A DNA stretch of 64,000 nt from Roseovarius aestuarii (GCA_027214255.1 JAPWHL010000010.1:91223-155222); one strand, 5' to 3'; numbered from the stretch's first letter, positions 27,605 to 36,902 are shown. Numbers and translations are program-made. Notes: generated from the letters alone by a model not told the origin.

Positions 27605-28954
27605 ATGACGCGCAAGATTTTCGGCACTGACGGCATCCGAGGCACGGCCAATACCTATCCGATGACAGCGGATAACGCTTTGCGGGTTGGGGCCGCAGCC
27701 GGTCGGTACTTTCGTCGCGACGGGCTTAACCAGCATCGGGTCGTGATTGGCAAGGACACGCGGCGCTCGGGGTATATGTTGGAAAATGCGCTCACCGCCG
27801 GGCTGACCTCGACAGGTATGAACGTGCTGCTGCTGGGTCCGGTGCCAACCCCCGCAGTCGGCTTTTTAACACGGTCGATGCGGGCCGATCTGGGAATCAT
27901 GATTTCAGCCAGCCACAACCCGCATCATGACAACGGTATCAAATTTTTCGGACCCGATGGATTCAAGCTGGACGATGCAGCCGAGGCCGAGATCGAAGCG
28001 ATACTGTCACAGGATATCCCCCCGGCCAAACCCCAGAACATTGGCCGCGCCACGCGCATCGAACATGGTCAGGGCCGCTACGTCGAATACGCCAAAACAA
28101 CCATCCCGCGCACCACCCGCCTGTCTGGCCTAAAAGTGGTCGTCGATTGCGCCAATGGTGCCGCCTACAAGGCCGCACCCGAAGTGCTGTGGGAGCTAGG
28201 TGCCGAAGTGATCGCGCTGGGGGTTGGCCCGGACGGGTACAACATCAACCTCGATTGCGGGTCCACCTATCCGCAAAAGGCAGCGCAGGCCGTGCGCGAA
28301 AATGGCGCTGATCTGGGCATTTGTCTGGACGGTGACGCCGACCGGATCATCCTGATCGACGAAACCGGCCAAATTGCGGGGGGCGATCAAATCATGGCCC
28401 TGTTTGGACGTCTCTGGGCCGAGGCAGGCACACTGAACGGCGACACAGTGGTCAGCACCGTGATGTCCAATCTGGGGTTGGAACGGTATCTGCAAGGGTT
28501 GGGCCTGACGTTAGAGCGCACCAAGGTTGGTGACCGCTATGTGGTCGAACGGATGCGCGCAGGAGGGTTTAACCTGGGCGGTGAACAATCTGGCCATATC
28601 GTGATGACGGATTATGCAACCACTGGAGATGGCCTTTTGGCCGGACTCCAGTTTCTGGCCGCAATGATCACCAGCGGCGAAAAGGCCAGCACCTTGTTGC
28701 GCAGCTTTGATGAAGTGCCTCAGAAACTGGAAAACGTCACGTTGGACGCCGGGCGCGATCCTCTGTCCGACCCCGCCGTCCAAGACATCATCAAAACGCA
28801 CGAAGCCCGGCTTGTCGGCACGGGCCGACTGTTAATCCGCCCCTCGGGCACCGAGCCATTGATCCGGGTGATGGCCGAATGCGAAGACGAGGCATTGCTG
28901 AACGACGTGGTTCACGAAATCTCAGCGGCTGTGGCCAAAAGCGGACGTAGCTGA
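27605..28954 (+). CDS. glmM: Phosphoglucosamine mutase
   Basis: This 449-residue enzyme converts glucosamine 6-phosphate to glucosamine 1-phosphate for peptidoglycan and LPS. It starts with [10 protein letters not shown], carries the phosphoserine loop [12 protein letters not shown] (Ser103), the Mg loop [13 protein letters not shown], the sugar loop GGEQSGHI and the C-terminal phosphate loop [12 protein letters not shown]. Order and length are canonical. It is preceded by a repeated ATAGGGGCA at the ribosome-binding region. Confidence 0.95.
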   Translation: MTRKIFGTDGIRGTANTYPMTADNALRVGAAAGRYFRRDGLNQHRVVIGKDTRRSGYMLENALTAGLTSTGMNVLLLGPVPTPAVGFLTRSMRADLGIMISASHNPHHDNGIKFFGPDGFKLDDAAEAEIEAILSQDIPPAKPQNIGRATRIEHGQGRYVEYAKTTIPRTTRLSGLKVVVDCANGAAYKAAPEVLWELGAEVIALGVGPDGYNINLDCGSTYPQKAAQAVRENGADLGICLDGDADRIILIDETGQIAGGDQIMALFGRLWAEAGTLNGDTVVSTVMSNLGLERYLQGLGLTLERTKVGDRYVVERMRAGGFNLGGEQSGHIVMTDYATTGDGLLAGLQFLAAMITSGEKASTLLRSFDEVPQKLENVTLDAGRDPLSDPAVQDIIKTHEARLVGTGRLLIRPSGTEPLIRVMAECEDEALLNDVVHEISAAVAKSGRS

Positions 28955-29021
28955 CATCCTGCACCTAACCTGACCTTGTGAGCGCATTACCTAGGGATGC
29001 GGTCAGGGCGGCAACGTGCGC

Positions 29022-29807
29022 TCATACTTGGGCCTTGTCTTGGATGAGAAACGAGAACAGCTCGTTCTGAGATGAGATCTTTAGCTTTTTGTATATGTTG
29101 CGCCGGTGGACTTTGACCGTCTGGTCCGAAATACCCAGTTGCAACCCAACGGCACGGCTGGAATGCCCCTGCACGATCAGCGCAGCAATTTCAGCCTCGC
29201 GCCGCGACAGCGCGGATTGTCCATCGCCGCGCAGGTTCCGATACCGCTCAATCAAACCCGGAACATTGCGCACATCCGGCCGGTCGATCGGTTTGGGCAA
29301 TACAGCACGCAACCTGTTCATCACGATCGGGGCCAACATGCGGAAGTAGCGAACATCGCCTGCACGGTAACGGCCATTGCCATTGCTGCGCCCCAAGGAC
29401 AGATGCAACGCAGTCTGTGGCCCAACGCGGATCGTTGTTCCCAATTCATCTATCATTTTGGTTGCTGCATAGTATCGGGCGTAATATTCGCTGGTCTCAA
29501 ATCGGTCTGGTGAAATTTCGCGCAATTGACCGGCCATAAATTCGGCCTCTCCAAAAGCGGTCGTATAAAATGGGTCTAGAATATACCCAAAACGCGTGTA
29601 ACATTTCTCGAAATGCGTCCGCAATTTTGGGTCGGGGATATCAGTCAGCAAGGTACAAGGCGGGGCGTCACGCGAGAACAATAACAGTGTCACCGTTTGA
29701 GAATGGAACCTGTTGGGTAGAAACTTAACAAGGGGGTCTTTAAAATCGTTTAGCGATGTCCCCGATACCAAATCATTGATGAAAGCATACTCACAGTTTT
29801 TGTCCAA
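29022..29807 (-). CDS. LuxR-type HTH regulator (orphan)
   Basis: This 261-residue protein has a C-terminal GerE/LuxR helix-turn-helix (about 200-255: LSRREAEIAALIVQGHSSRA, then ISDQTVKVHRRNIYKKL). The N-terminal 180 residues are not a recognisable receiver or acyl-homoserine-lactone domain; I do not see the Trp/Tyr/Asp pattern of AHL receptors. No luxI-type synthase is nearby. It lies downstream of the reductoisomerase-like gene on the same strand but behind a strong terminator, so it probably has its own promoter. Confidence 0.8.
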   Translation of the reverse strand: MDKNCEYAFINDLVSGTSLNDFKDPLVKFLPNRFHSQTVTLLLFSRDAPPCTLLTDIPDPKLRTHFEKCYTRFGYILDPFYTTAFGEAEFMAGQLREISPDRFETSEYYARYYAATKMIDELGTTIRVGPQTALHLSLGRSNGNGRYRAGDVRYFRMLAPIVMNRLRAVLPKPIDRPDVRNVPGLIERYRNLRGDGQSALSRREAEIAALIVQGHSSRAVGLQLGISDQTVKVHRRNIYKKLKISSQNELFSFLIQDKAQV

Positions 29808-29997
29808 AACACCTTACCTCAAATCAAACCAAAGTCGCAAAACACGACCAACCATCACAACAGTTCAATTGCCTTCAAATACCAACGCAGTGGTAGCAAT
29901 CTTAATCTACCTCGAAGAAAACATAGTTATTGACATATATCAACCCGCCATAAAGCACGCGACGCCAATTGAGCAGATCGGGCTTGTGTCAGAACAC

Positions 29998-30030
29998 AAA
30001 AAAGGCGGCGAGGCATGATTACCCGCCGCC
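29998..30030 (-). terminator. Intrinsic terminator of the reductoisomerase-like gene
   Basis: On the minus strand, GGCGGCG and CGCCGCC (plus-strand 30024-30030 and 30004-30010) form a 7-bp GC stem with a 13-base loop, followed by a run of six Ts. It lies about 60 bases after the stop at 30089, the standard arrangement for a rho-independent end. Confidence 0.8.
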
Positions 30031-30088
30031 AATTGTTCAATTTGACTTGCCCAGCGATGTGACTGGACTCGCCGATAGGCCCTAAACC

Positions 30089-31072
30089 TTAGAGACGGCC
30101 AAGGATCTTGTAGAGCGCGCGCTCGTTCACGATCATCGGATCGTTATAGATCTCTTCATAGGTGTCTTTCAGCTCTTTCAAGCCATCGTTTTGAACCTGA
30201 GTCCATTTTTCGGCAAATGTGCCGTCTTTGATCTTTTTGATGATTCCATGCAGACGCTTCTTGTCTGCGGCCTCTTCTTCGGGGCTTGGACGGCCATAGA
30301 CATACTGGCCATACTGGCTCGTGCCCGAGTGGAATTTAAGCTGCTCAAACAAGCCTGCTTCCATCATATAATCAGCCGCTTCGCGCAACTCGCCCGAGGC
30401 ATACAGCTCCAACATGACCGCCTCTGGGCTACAGCCAGCTTCGGTCAGGGCTTCATAGGCACGTTTGACCGCGTGCAAATATCCGCTTTGCTCGGCAAAG
30501 AGATCCACAACGGTTTCTTCCTCAAAACTGGATTCGACAACGCCCATTTTGGTCGATCCGATGGCCTTGGACAAAGCAATCAGCAGATCCTGCGCGTTAC
30601 CGGATGCATCCTGATGAACCGCAACAAGGCTGGGATAACCGGTGCCTTCCAAGAATTTTTCGCGCACACCACGACCAATCATGCGCGGCGCAATCAACAT
30701 AATGTCAACCGAGGCCGGCGGCACAATCTTTTTGAAGTAAACATTATACCCGCTGGCAAAGACCAGAATGTCACCCTCGTTCAGGTTGTCCTTGATCTCT
30801 TTTTCATAGATCGCGGGCATGACCTCATCAGGGACCAGCACGAAAATCACGTCGGCCTTTGCCGCCGCTTCGGCCAATGGGAACACTTCCAGCCCGTCTT
30901 CTTTGGCTTGCGCCGCCGAACTGTCCGAGCGTGATCCGACGATAACTTTGATTCCGTTGTCGGTCATGTTCAGCGCTTGCGAGCGGCCCTGATTGCCATA
31001 CCCGAAAATCCCAACGGTTCTGCCCTTTAGCAGGTCCAGATTGCCGTCATCGTCAAAATACCACTTGGCCAT
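30089..31072 (-). CDS. Ketol-acid reductoisomerase-like oxidoreductase with altered active site
   Basis: This 327-residue protein has the size and two-domain build of class I IlvC: Rossmann domain with GYGNQG (24-29) and helical knotted domain. Counted against class I enzymes it keeps Asp190 and Glu194 (VDLFAEQ) and a Glu at 222. It has Ser107 in place of the catalytic His (FASGYN) and Arg130 in place of Lys (IAPRMIG), and the second C-terminal Glu (228) is displaced by two residues. No ilv genes are nearby; a GntR regulator and TRAP transporter are. It probably acts on another keto or hydroxy acid as an NAD(P) reductase, not in branched-chain amino acid synthesis. Confidence 0.75.
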   Translation of the reverse strand: MAKWYFDDDGNLDLLKGRTVGIFGYGNQGRSQALNMTDNGIKVIVGSRSDSSAAQAKEDGLEVFPLAEAAAKADVIFVLVPDEVMPAIYEKEIKDNLNEGDILVFASGYNVYFKKIVPPASVDIMLIAPRMIGRGVREKFLEGTGYPSLVAVHQDASGNAQDLLIALSKAIGSTKMGVVESSFEEETVVDLFAEQSGYLHAVKRAYEALTEAGCSPEAVMLELYASGELREAADYMMEAGLFEQLKFHSGTSQYGQYVYGRPSPEEEAADKKRLHGIIKKIKDGTFAEKWTQVQNDGLKELKDTYEEIYNDPMIVNERALYKILGRL

Positions 31073-31112
31073 GTCTTACTCCTTTTTGGATCGATTGCTT
31101 GTCTAATGTGTA

Positions 31113-31128
31113 ATCTAAAATTTCAGAT
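31113..31128. promoter_or_regulatory. Predicted GntR operator, copy 1
   Basis: ATCTAAAATTTCAGAT is a 16-bp palindrome (seven of eight pairs), 41 bp upstream of the reductoisomerase-like start. Fourteen of sixteen bases recur at 34304-34319, and both are followed by TCAGT and TTGT. The GntR regulator encoded next door is the likely binder. Confidence 0.55.
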
Positions 31129-31295
31129 GTCAGTTGTCAAACGCCTAATGTGCATCAAATTGCGCTTGCACGCGTTAATCTGGGGAGATGTTGGTGGAAT
31201 GGCCAAAAATAGGGGTTGATCCGCACACATGTCGGACGTCAGGTGCCTTGCACCCCAAGTTATTGCTAGACCCGCAGACCAGACACCCGCGCCGG

Positions 31296-31976
31296 TTAAT
31301 CGACGATGGCTGTCTTCAATCGTTGGATAGCACCCTGAATATGGGTCTGGACGGCTGTGCGATATGTGTTTTCATCCCGATCGGACAAGGCTGCGATGAT
31401 CGCCTCATGCTCGTGAATTGTGTCTTCGGAGTCCTTTGGCAGAAATTCCTTGCGCACGCGCGACACCATCAACAGCGTGTTTATCTGATCATACATCTCG
31501 GACAACATGTTCAGGCCGCTTAGACCCACGATCTCCATATGCAGTTTTTTGTCGAGTTCGATAAACTCGTCGATGATACTCTGATACTGCCCGTTCTCCA
31601 GCAGCTCCTTCATTTGCCGGTGGATCGCACGGATAGATTGCAGATCTTGATCCGTGATATGGCGCATAACATTGGACGCCGAACCGACCTCTAGAACCTG
31701 ACGCATCTCAAAGGCCTTGGTAACATCCTCAAGTGTCAGGGGATTGAGGTAGGTGCCACTTCGAGGTTTCACTACCAGCAAGCCTTCGCTTTCCAATTGG
31801 CGGATGGCCTCGCCCAACGGGGTTTTGCTGATCCCCAATTCTTTGGACAGCTGATTCAGATCGAACCTGTAGTTCAATTGAAAGTGCCCTTTTACGATCA
31901 GCTCTTTAAGCTGCGCATAAGTTTGTTCGCGAACAGTCTGGGCAATAATTTTCCTTGGGCCGTCTACCTTTGCCAT
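31296..31976 (-). CDS. GntR-family (FadR/FCD) regulator
   Basis: This 226-residue protein has an N-terminal winged helix (about 12-75: YAQLKELIVKGHFQLNYRFD, then ISKTPLGEAIRQLESEGLL) and a C-terminal FCD helical ligand domain (AFEMRQVLE onward). FCD regulators usually sense organic acids. ATG 31976 has GAGAG eight bases upstream; the GTG at 31991 lacks a ribosome site. It sits between the dctQM gene and the reductoisomerase-like gene, and twin palindromes before those transcription units make it their probable regulator. Confidence 0.85.
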   Translation of the reverse strand: MAKVDGPRKIIAQTVREQTYAQLKELIVKGHFQLNYRFDLNQLSKELGISKTPLGEAIRQLESEGLLVVKPRSGTYLNPLTLEDVTKAFEMRQVLEVGSASNVMRHITDQDLQSIRAIHRQMKELLENGQYQSIIDEFIELDKKLHMEIVGLSGLNMLSEMYDQINTLLMVSRVRKEFLPKDSEDTIHEHEAIIAALSDRDENTYRTAVQTHIQGAIQRLKTAIVD

Positions 31977-32010
31977 ATCACGTACTCTCACTTGGGCTTT
32001 TACTCAACTA

Positions 32011-32097
32011 GGGCCTGTCAACAGGCCCACCGCCACAACCTACCTGAAAGGCGGGAATTGTCACTATGTCCCATCTCAACGGGCCGCGCACGGCCCG
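32011..32097 (-). terminator. Hairpins after dctQM
   Basis: Two inverted repeats lie between the dctQM stop and gntR: GGGCCTGT/ACAGGCCC (32011-32028) and CGGGCCG/CGGCCCG (32080-32097). Neither has a clear T-run, so they may attenuate or process a dctQM-gntR transcript instead of ending it. Confidence 0.35.
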
Positions 32098-32124
32098 CTG
32101 GGGAACAGTTATGGCCGTTTCCGG

Positions 32125-34182
32125 TCATCCTAACACTCTGGGTAACCACAACGCGATTTCCGGAAAGACGATGATCAATATAAGGCCCAATACTTGCAGA
32201 CCAATGAACGGAAGAACGCCCAGGAAAATCTGTTGCAGGGTGATTTCGGGCGGGGCCACGGATTTCAGCCAGAAACAGGCAGGCCCGAATGGCGGCGACA
32301 GGAAGTATATCTGGATGTTCACTACGAACAGAATACCAAACCACAGAGCCGCGTCATCCGGCTCCATCCCCAAAGCGGGTGCCAGATCACGTACCACTGG
32401 CGCAAAAATCGGCACTGTCAAAAAGATGATGGCGATCCAATCCATGAAAGTACCCATGATCACCAAGATGCCCATCATCAAGAAGATGATCATCAACGGC
32501 GACATGCCAAGGTTTGCAAACAGATCCCTCATATAGGCACCGCCACCTATCAGGTTGTAGATCCCGACAAAGGCCGAGGCCCCCACGATCAACCAGATGA
32601 TGGTCCCGACCACTGACATGGTCCCGACCAATGCCCCTTGGATCATATTCATGCTGAGCTTGCCGCGCACAAATGCGACGGCCATTGCGCCAACCGCGCC
32701 CACGCCCGCTGCTTCGGTCACGGATGCGATGCCGGCATAGATCGACCCCATGACGCAAAAGATCAGCGCGATACACATCGCAACGGCGCGCTTTTGGGAT
32801 TTCGTCAGCGCATTGTCTTGCCCGGTTATCGCCGCGACTTCTTGGGCGGTTGGGGCCAGCTTGGGGTTAAGGTTGCACCACACTAGTACATAAATTGCAT
32901 AAAATGACGCCAGCATCAGGCCCGGCACAAAACCGCCCAGAAACAGATCGCCAATACCGACATTAGCCGACAGTCCAAACACAATCATCACGATCGACGG
33001 GGGAATCAACGTCGCCAGAGACCCGGATGCACAGATGATGCCAACCGCCAGCTTGCTATCATAGCCAAGGCGCAACATCTGCGGCAACGCGACCATACCC
33101 AGCATAACGATTTCGCCGCCCATGACGCCTGACATAGCCGCCAGAATGACCGCAACCACCGTCGTTTGTACCGCCACACCGCCGCGCAGATTACCCGCAA
33201 AAATCGACATCGCGTCAAACAGATCACGGGCAATACCTGCCCGCTCCAGGATAGAGGCCATCATCACAAACAACGGCACCGCGACCAGCGCATAGTTTTC
33301 CAAAAGACCAAAGGCGTTGGTGGACACCAGATAAAGACCGTTGGGACCAAAGAACACCAACGTCATGCCAATCGAGACCGTCAAGGTGACCACCGCCAGC
33401 GGCATCCCGACCAGCATCAAACCAAACAGGCTTGCCGCCATGATGATCGTTATCAGACCCTTGTCTATTGACCGGGCATCGACCCAATCCTGCGGGTTGA
33501 CCATCTCGCCCGTGGATTTAAAGACCCCGTGCACCAACTGGATAAGCGAGGATTCGACACCGAAATATTCCAGCACCGTCAACGACAACTTGAGAAGGAT
33601 CAATCCCGCAATGGCCAAAACAATCCCGCGCCCGACGCCGGACGTAAAGTGCCGCCACAACAGGACCAACAATTGCATGAGATACAGGAATGACCCTAGC
33701 GACAATACTGTCTTCAGGACCATCGGCTCGGGCGAATTAAACGCGCTTCCTGTTCGTTCAACCAAACCGATCGAGTGCAACGCACGGACAACGTTGTCAT
33801 CAAGGAACAATGTCAGGGCCAGAACCCCTGTCGACAGAGCAATGAAATCCAGCCACCATTTGGCGCGATCGCCCACCATGGTGTAGATAACCGTGATGCC
33901 AATATGGCGTTTGTAAAGCGCGATGTACCCGCCCGACATGATCCACGCCGTCGCGCTGCACACCATGACCAGTTCGAACGCCCAGCTCGTCGGAGCGTTC
34001 ATAACGTAGCGCGCAAAAACCTCCCAGATGGTTGCGAAAACGGCCACCAGATACAGTTGCGCCACCGCAATGCCAGTAAAGCGACTGATCGTGTCGACAA
34101 AAGAAAACGCATCACGCTGCGGACCCACAGGATGCGCCGGTCCGGCCTCATCGGTTGGTACATTTGCTGCCATATCAGACAC
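32125..34182 (-). CDS. dctQM: TRAP transporter fused permease (DctQ-DctM)
   Basis: This 685-residue inner-membrane protein joins the small DctQ subunit (about 30-220, four helices, with WEVFARYVMNAPTSWAFELV) to the large DctM subunit (about 270-680, DedA/ArsB-like helices with VPLFVMMASILERAG and GSLATLIPPSIVMIVFG). TRAP systems take up organic acids with Na+. The GTG at 34182 is chosen because GGAGGAG lies seven bases upstream; ATG 34173 is too far from it. It is divergent from dctP and the small membrane protein, and a palindrome lies between. Confidence 0.9.
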   Translation of the reverse strand: MSDMAANVPTDEAGPAHPVGPQRDAFSFVDTISRFTGIAVAQLYLVAVFATIWEVFARYVMNAPTSWAFELVMVCSATAWIMSGGYIALYKRHIGITVIYTMVGDRAKWWLDFIALSTGVLALTLFLDDNVVRALHSIGLVERTGSAFNSPEPMVLKTVLSLGSFLYLMQLLVLLWRHFTSGVGRGIVLAIAGLILLKLSLTVLEYFGVESSLIQLVHGVFKSTGEMVNPQDWVDARSIDKGLITIIMAASLFGLMLVGMPLAVVTLTVSIGMTLVFFGPNGLYLVSTNAFGLLENYALVAVPLFVMMASILERAGIARDLFDAMSIFAGNLRGGVAVQTTVVAVILAAMSGVMGGEIVMLGMVALPQMLRLGYDSKLAVGIICASGSLATLIPPSIVMIVFGLSANVGIGDLFLGGFVPGLMLASFYAIYVLVWCNLNPKLAPTAQEVAAITGQDNALTKSQKRAVAMCIALIFCVMGSIYAGIASVTEAAGVGAVGAMAVAFVRGKLSMNMIQGALVGTMSVVGTIIWLIVGASAFVGIYNLIGGGAYMRDLFANLGMSPLMIIFLMMGILVIMGTFMDWIAIIFLTVPIFAPVVRDLAPALGMEPDDAALWFGILFVVNIQIYFLSPPFGPACFWLKSVAPPEITLQQIFLGVLPFIGLQVLGLILIIVFPEIALWLPRVLG

Positions 34183-34303
34183 TATGGATCTCCTCCCCCC
34201 ATTTGCCTTTGAATTTGCTTCATCTTTGACAAAGCGCTGTAGTTTGACGCTCTCTTGTCCACAGACCACTGCCCGGAACACGGTGTCTTTTTTTGTTGCG
34301 ACC

Positions 34304-34319
34304 TTCTGAAATTTCAGAT
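34304..34319. promoter_or_regulatory. Predicted GntR operator, copy 2
   Basis: TTCTGAAATTTCAGAT (seven of eight pairs; contains the perfect CTGAAATTTCAG) lies in the divergent region, about 122 bp from dctQM and 125 bp from the small ORF start. It can control both sides. It matches the copy at 31113-31128 at fourteen of sixteen bases. Confidence 0.55.
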
Positions 34320-34443
34320 ATCAGTGTTGTGACACGTGTTACCACACAACTGCAAGCGTTAGTTTTAATTTGATAAGATAACCAACCTGACTGACCTCGC
34401 CCCTCAAACGAAACTGTCAAAAATAGCCCGAAGGGCGTCAAAA

Positions 34444-34593
34444 ATGGACGAACAGACCACCCCAAATCCCGAGGATGAAACCTTTGACCACGAGGCGGCA
34501 TACTACGGCCCATGGGCCTGGATTGCCGGGCTCGCTCTGAGCGTCTTTTTGATCGTCCTGCTCTTTAGTCTGGCAGACGGCATTGGTGGTTAA
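34444..34593 (+). CDS. Small single-span membrane protein in the TRAP locus
   Basis: ATG 34444 to TAA 34593 encodes 49 residues: an acidic N-terminus (MDEQTTPNPEDETFDHE), an aromatic stretch YYGPWAW, one hydrophobic helix (about 26-43, IAGLALSVFLIVLLFSLA) and DGIGG at the end. It lies 35 bases before dctP on the same strand, downstream of the predicted GntR site. Coding quality is good and the topology (N-terminus in the cytoplasm or periplasm) is unclear. It is likely an accessory of the TRAP system; I know of no family name. Confidence 0.65.
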   Translation: MDEQTTPNPEDETFDHEAAYYGPWAWIAGLALSVFLIVLLFSLADGIGG

Positions 34594-34628
34594 ACCAATC
34601 AACGATTCCCCCAACAGGAGACAATACG

Positions 34629-35654
34629 ATGAACAAACTCAAGTCTGTCTGCACCGCTCTCGCGGTTGCTCTGTCCGTCACATCTGCCTCGGCAGGGACA
34701 ACAATCAACATTCAAGCAACGGCAAGCGCCGGCGATTGGGTTCAGAACTTCTACGAAGAATGGGCGGATAAATACAACGCCATGACCGGGCCGGATGGCA
34801 CCAAGATTGAAGTCATGCCGTTTCAGGCCGTCGTCCCTTACCGTGAAACTCTGGACGCCGTGGCCAATGGCATTCTGGGCGGTGACATGAGTGCGATTTC
34901 GTATTTCACCGGGCGCGATCAGCTGTTTTCAATCATGGGCGATCTGATTGCTGGCTATGACACCGTAGATCAGGTGCAGACGTTCTGCCAATACGGCGGC
35001 GGCAAAGAATTCATGCAGAAGGTCTATGACGAAACCATGCCCGGCAAGATGCATGTGGTCGGCTGTGCCGCATTTTCGCGAGAGGCGCTGGTGTCTACGA
35101 CGCCAATCAACGGTCTGGAAGACCTGAAGGGCCTGAAGATCCGTTCACCCGAGGGTCTTGCATCCGAAGTATTCAAACGTGCTGGTGCGGCGCCGGTCGC
35201 CCTGCCCTATTCCGAAGTATTCACCTCGCTAGAAAAAGGCGTTGTGGATGCGGCTGACGCATCGTCTTATATCAACAACTCGGCGGCTGGTCTGTATAAG
35301 ATCGCGAAATACCCGCTGTACCCTGGCATTCACTCGATGGCGACATTCCAACTGGTCCTAAGCAAGGATGCATGGGACAGCATGAGCGAAGCAGACCAAG
35401 TTGCGCTCGATGTCTGGTTCACCGCTATGTTCGTCTCTCTGGCACGGGCCAGCGATCTGGAAGACAAGCGCATCGCAGCCGAGGATACGGCCGCAGGCGA
35501 CATCACCATCATCAACTGGGCCCAAGAGGATCGCGACGGTTTCCGCGCCATTGCATCCGAAGCGTGGGAGGCCGTGGCCGCAAAGTCAGAGCTGGCGACA
35601 GAGGCACTGAACACCCACAAGGCGTTCATGAAAACAATTGGCCTACTGGATTGA
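34629..35654 (+). CDS. dctP: TRAP transporter solute-binding protein (DctP/TakP-like)
   Basis: This 341-residue periplasmic protein has a signal peptide (about 1-22, ending ASAG) and the TRAP signature with the ligand Arg in GLKIRSPEGLASEVFKRAGAAPV (about 170-192) followed by PYSEVFTSLEKGVVDAAD. The set fits the TakP/mannitol-chloroaromatic-compound subfamily, which includes 2-oxo-acid binders. AGGAG precedes the ATG. It is co-directional with the 49-residue protein and divergent from its permease. A strong terminator follows. Confidence 0.88.
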   Translation: MNKLKSVCTALAVALSVTSASAGTTINIQATASAGDWVQNFYEEWADKYNAMTGPDGTKIEVMPFQAVVPYRETLDAVANGILGGDMSAISYFTGRDQLFSIMGDLIAGYDTVDQVQTFCQYGGGKEFMQKVYDETMPGKMHVVGCAAFSREALVSTTPINGLEDLKGLKIRSPEGLASEVFKRAGAAPVALPYSEVFTSLEKGVVDAADASSYINNSAAGLYKIAKYPLYPGIHSMATFQLVLSKDAWDSMSEADQVALDVWFTAMFVSLARASDLEDKRIAAEDTAAGDITIINWAQEDRDGFRAIASEAWEAVAAKSELATEALNTHKAFMKTIGLLD

Positions 35655-35692
35655 TCCACACTTTGTGACACGTCACATCTGTAAGAATGAAA

Positions 35693-35721
35693 ATACCGGG
35701 CACCAGCCCGGTATTTTTTTT
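35693..35721 (+). terminator. Intrinsic terminator after dctP
   Basis: ATACCGGGC (35693-35701) and GCCCGGTAT (35706-35714) form a 9-bp stem with loop ACCA, followed directly by eight Ts (35714-35721). It also separates the convergent lytic transglycosylase gene. Confidence 0.92.
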
Positions 35722-35747
35722 GCCTTGCGGTTACATCTACGACTCAT

Positions 35748-36902
35748 TCAGCCCAGCGTGCGTAGCAGATCCTTGGACGGGTCCCCCGTTGCAGGCACAC
35801 CGATGCTGGATTGATACGCCGTGATTGCCTTGCGCGATTTGGGGCCGATAACACCGCTGGTGCCACCCGTATCAAACCCCCGCGCGCTTAGGCGCTGCTG
35901 CAATTGAATACGCTCGGCTTTGACAAGACCATATTTATCTGGCGGGAACGACGCCCGGATCGGGCCTGCGCCGCCGATGCGGTCGGCCAAATGCCCGACG
36001 CCAATCGCATAGCTGTCGGAATTATTGTACCGTTTGATCACTCGGAAATTGGACGTTACAGAAAATTTCGGTCCGCCCGGTTGCGGTTGGATCACCGATC
36101 CCGATGATGCTGTGCCGCTTACTTCGCTTCCCCATTTCACGCCGCGAGTCCAGCCATTCCGCGACAGATAAGCGGCGGTTGAGGCCAAGGAATCCGACGG
36201 ATCATCGGACCAGATATCGCGGCGACCATCACCGGTAAAATCAACCGCAAAGGCCTGATAGGATGTCGGGATGAATTGCGTATGCCCCATCGCCCCGGCC
36301 CACGATCCTTTTAGGTTCTCTGCCGTCGTGTCACCGGTTTGCAGGATCTTCAGCGCCGCAACCAACTGCTTTTCAAAAAACACGCCGCGACGGCCATCAA
36401 AGGCCAAGGTCGATGTGGCCGAAACCACGGGCACGTTACCGCGCCTTTCACCGTAAAAGCTCTCCAAGCCCCAAATCGCCGTGACCAATTCCGCTGACAC
36501 GCCATACCGTGTCTCGATAGCCGCCAAGGTCGACCGATGGCGCGCAAAGGCCGCGCGCCCCTTGCTTACGCGCTCGTCCGAGGCTGCAATCGCCAGATAA
36601 TCCTCCAGCGTGCGGCTAAATTCCACCTGATTGCGGTCGCGCGTAACAACGCCGGGCAAGTATCCCGCACCGCGAAAGCCTGCATTCAAGGTTGCAGGCG
36701 AGAGTCCCTGCCCCACGGCGCGGCTTCGAAAGCTGCTAACCCAGGCATCATAGCCCGCGTTTGGCACCGGCCTTAGATCATCCGGAATTTCGCTGCTTTG
36801 AACAGCCACAGCGCGCGGGCCAAGTGTGCCACCACCGCCTCCACAGGCGGTCAGGCCCAGCGCCCCAAGACCAAGAAGTGCAGTTCTACGTGTATAAGTC
36901 AT
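35748..36902 (-). CDS. Lytic murein transglycosylase (MltB type), lipoprotein
   Basis: This 384-residue enzyme cleaves peptidoglycan between MurNAc and GlcNAc. A twin-arginine/lipoprotein start (TRRTALL, lipobox LTAC with Cys20) precedes the SLT_2 domain (about 50-290) with catalytic Glu in AIWGLESFYGE and motifs GSWAGAMGHTQFIPTSY and DGRRDIW. A C-terminal PG_binding_1 domain (about 325-384, QQRLSARGFDTGGTSGVIGP) completes it. It is probably bound to the outer membrane. Confidence 0.9.
   Translation of the reverse strand: MTYTRRTALLGLGALGLTACGGGGGTLGPRAVAVQSSEIPDDLRPVPNAGYDAWVSSFRSRAVGQGLSPATLNAGFRGAGYLPGVVTRDRNQVEFSRTLEDYLAIAASDERVSKGRAAFARHRSTLAAIETRYGVSAELVTAIWGLESFYGERRGNVPVVSATSTLAFDGRRGVFFEKQLVAALKILQTGDTTAENLKGSWAGAMGHTQFIPTSYQAFAVDFTGDGRRDIWSDDPSDSLASTAAYLSRNGWTRGVKWGSEVSGTASSGSVIQPQPGGPKFSVTSNFRVIKRYNNSDSYAIGVGHLADRIGGAGPIRASFPPDKYGLVKAERIQLQQRLSARGFDTGGTSGVIGPKSRKAITAYQSSIGVPATGDPSKDLLRTLG

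Noticed and set aside
29930..29954. TTGACA promoter reading plus strand before the terminator at 30 kb
   Set aside because: No suitably spaced -10 and no plus-strand gene downstream; the near-palindrome TTGACATATATCAA may be chance.
30089..31072. Plain ilvC call for the reductoisomerase-like gene
   Set aside because: Catalytic His and Lys are replaced and no branched-chain amino acid gene is nearby; the name would mislead.
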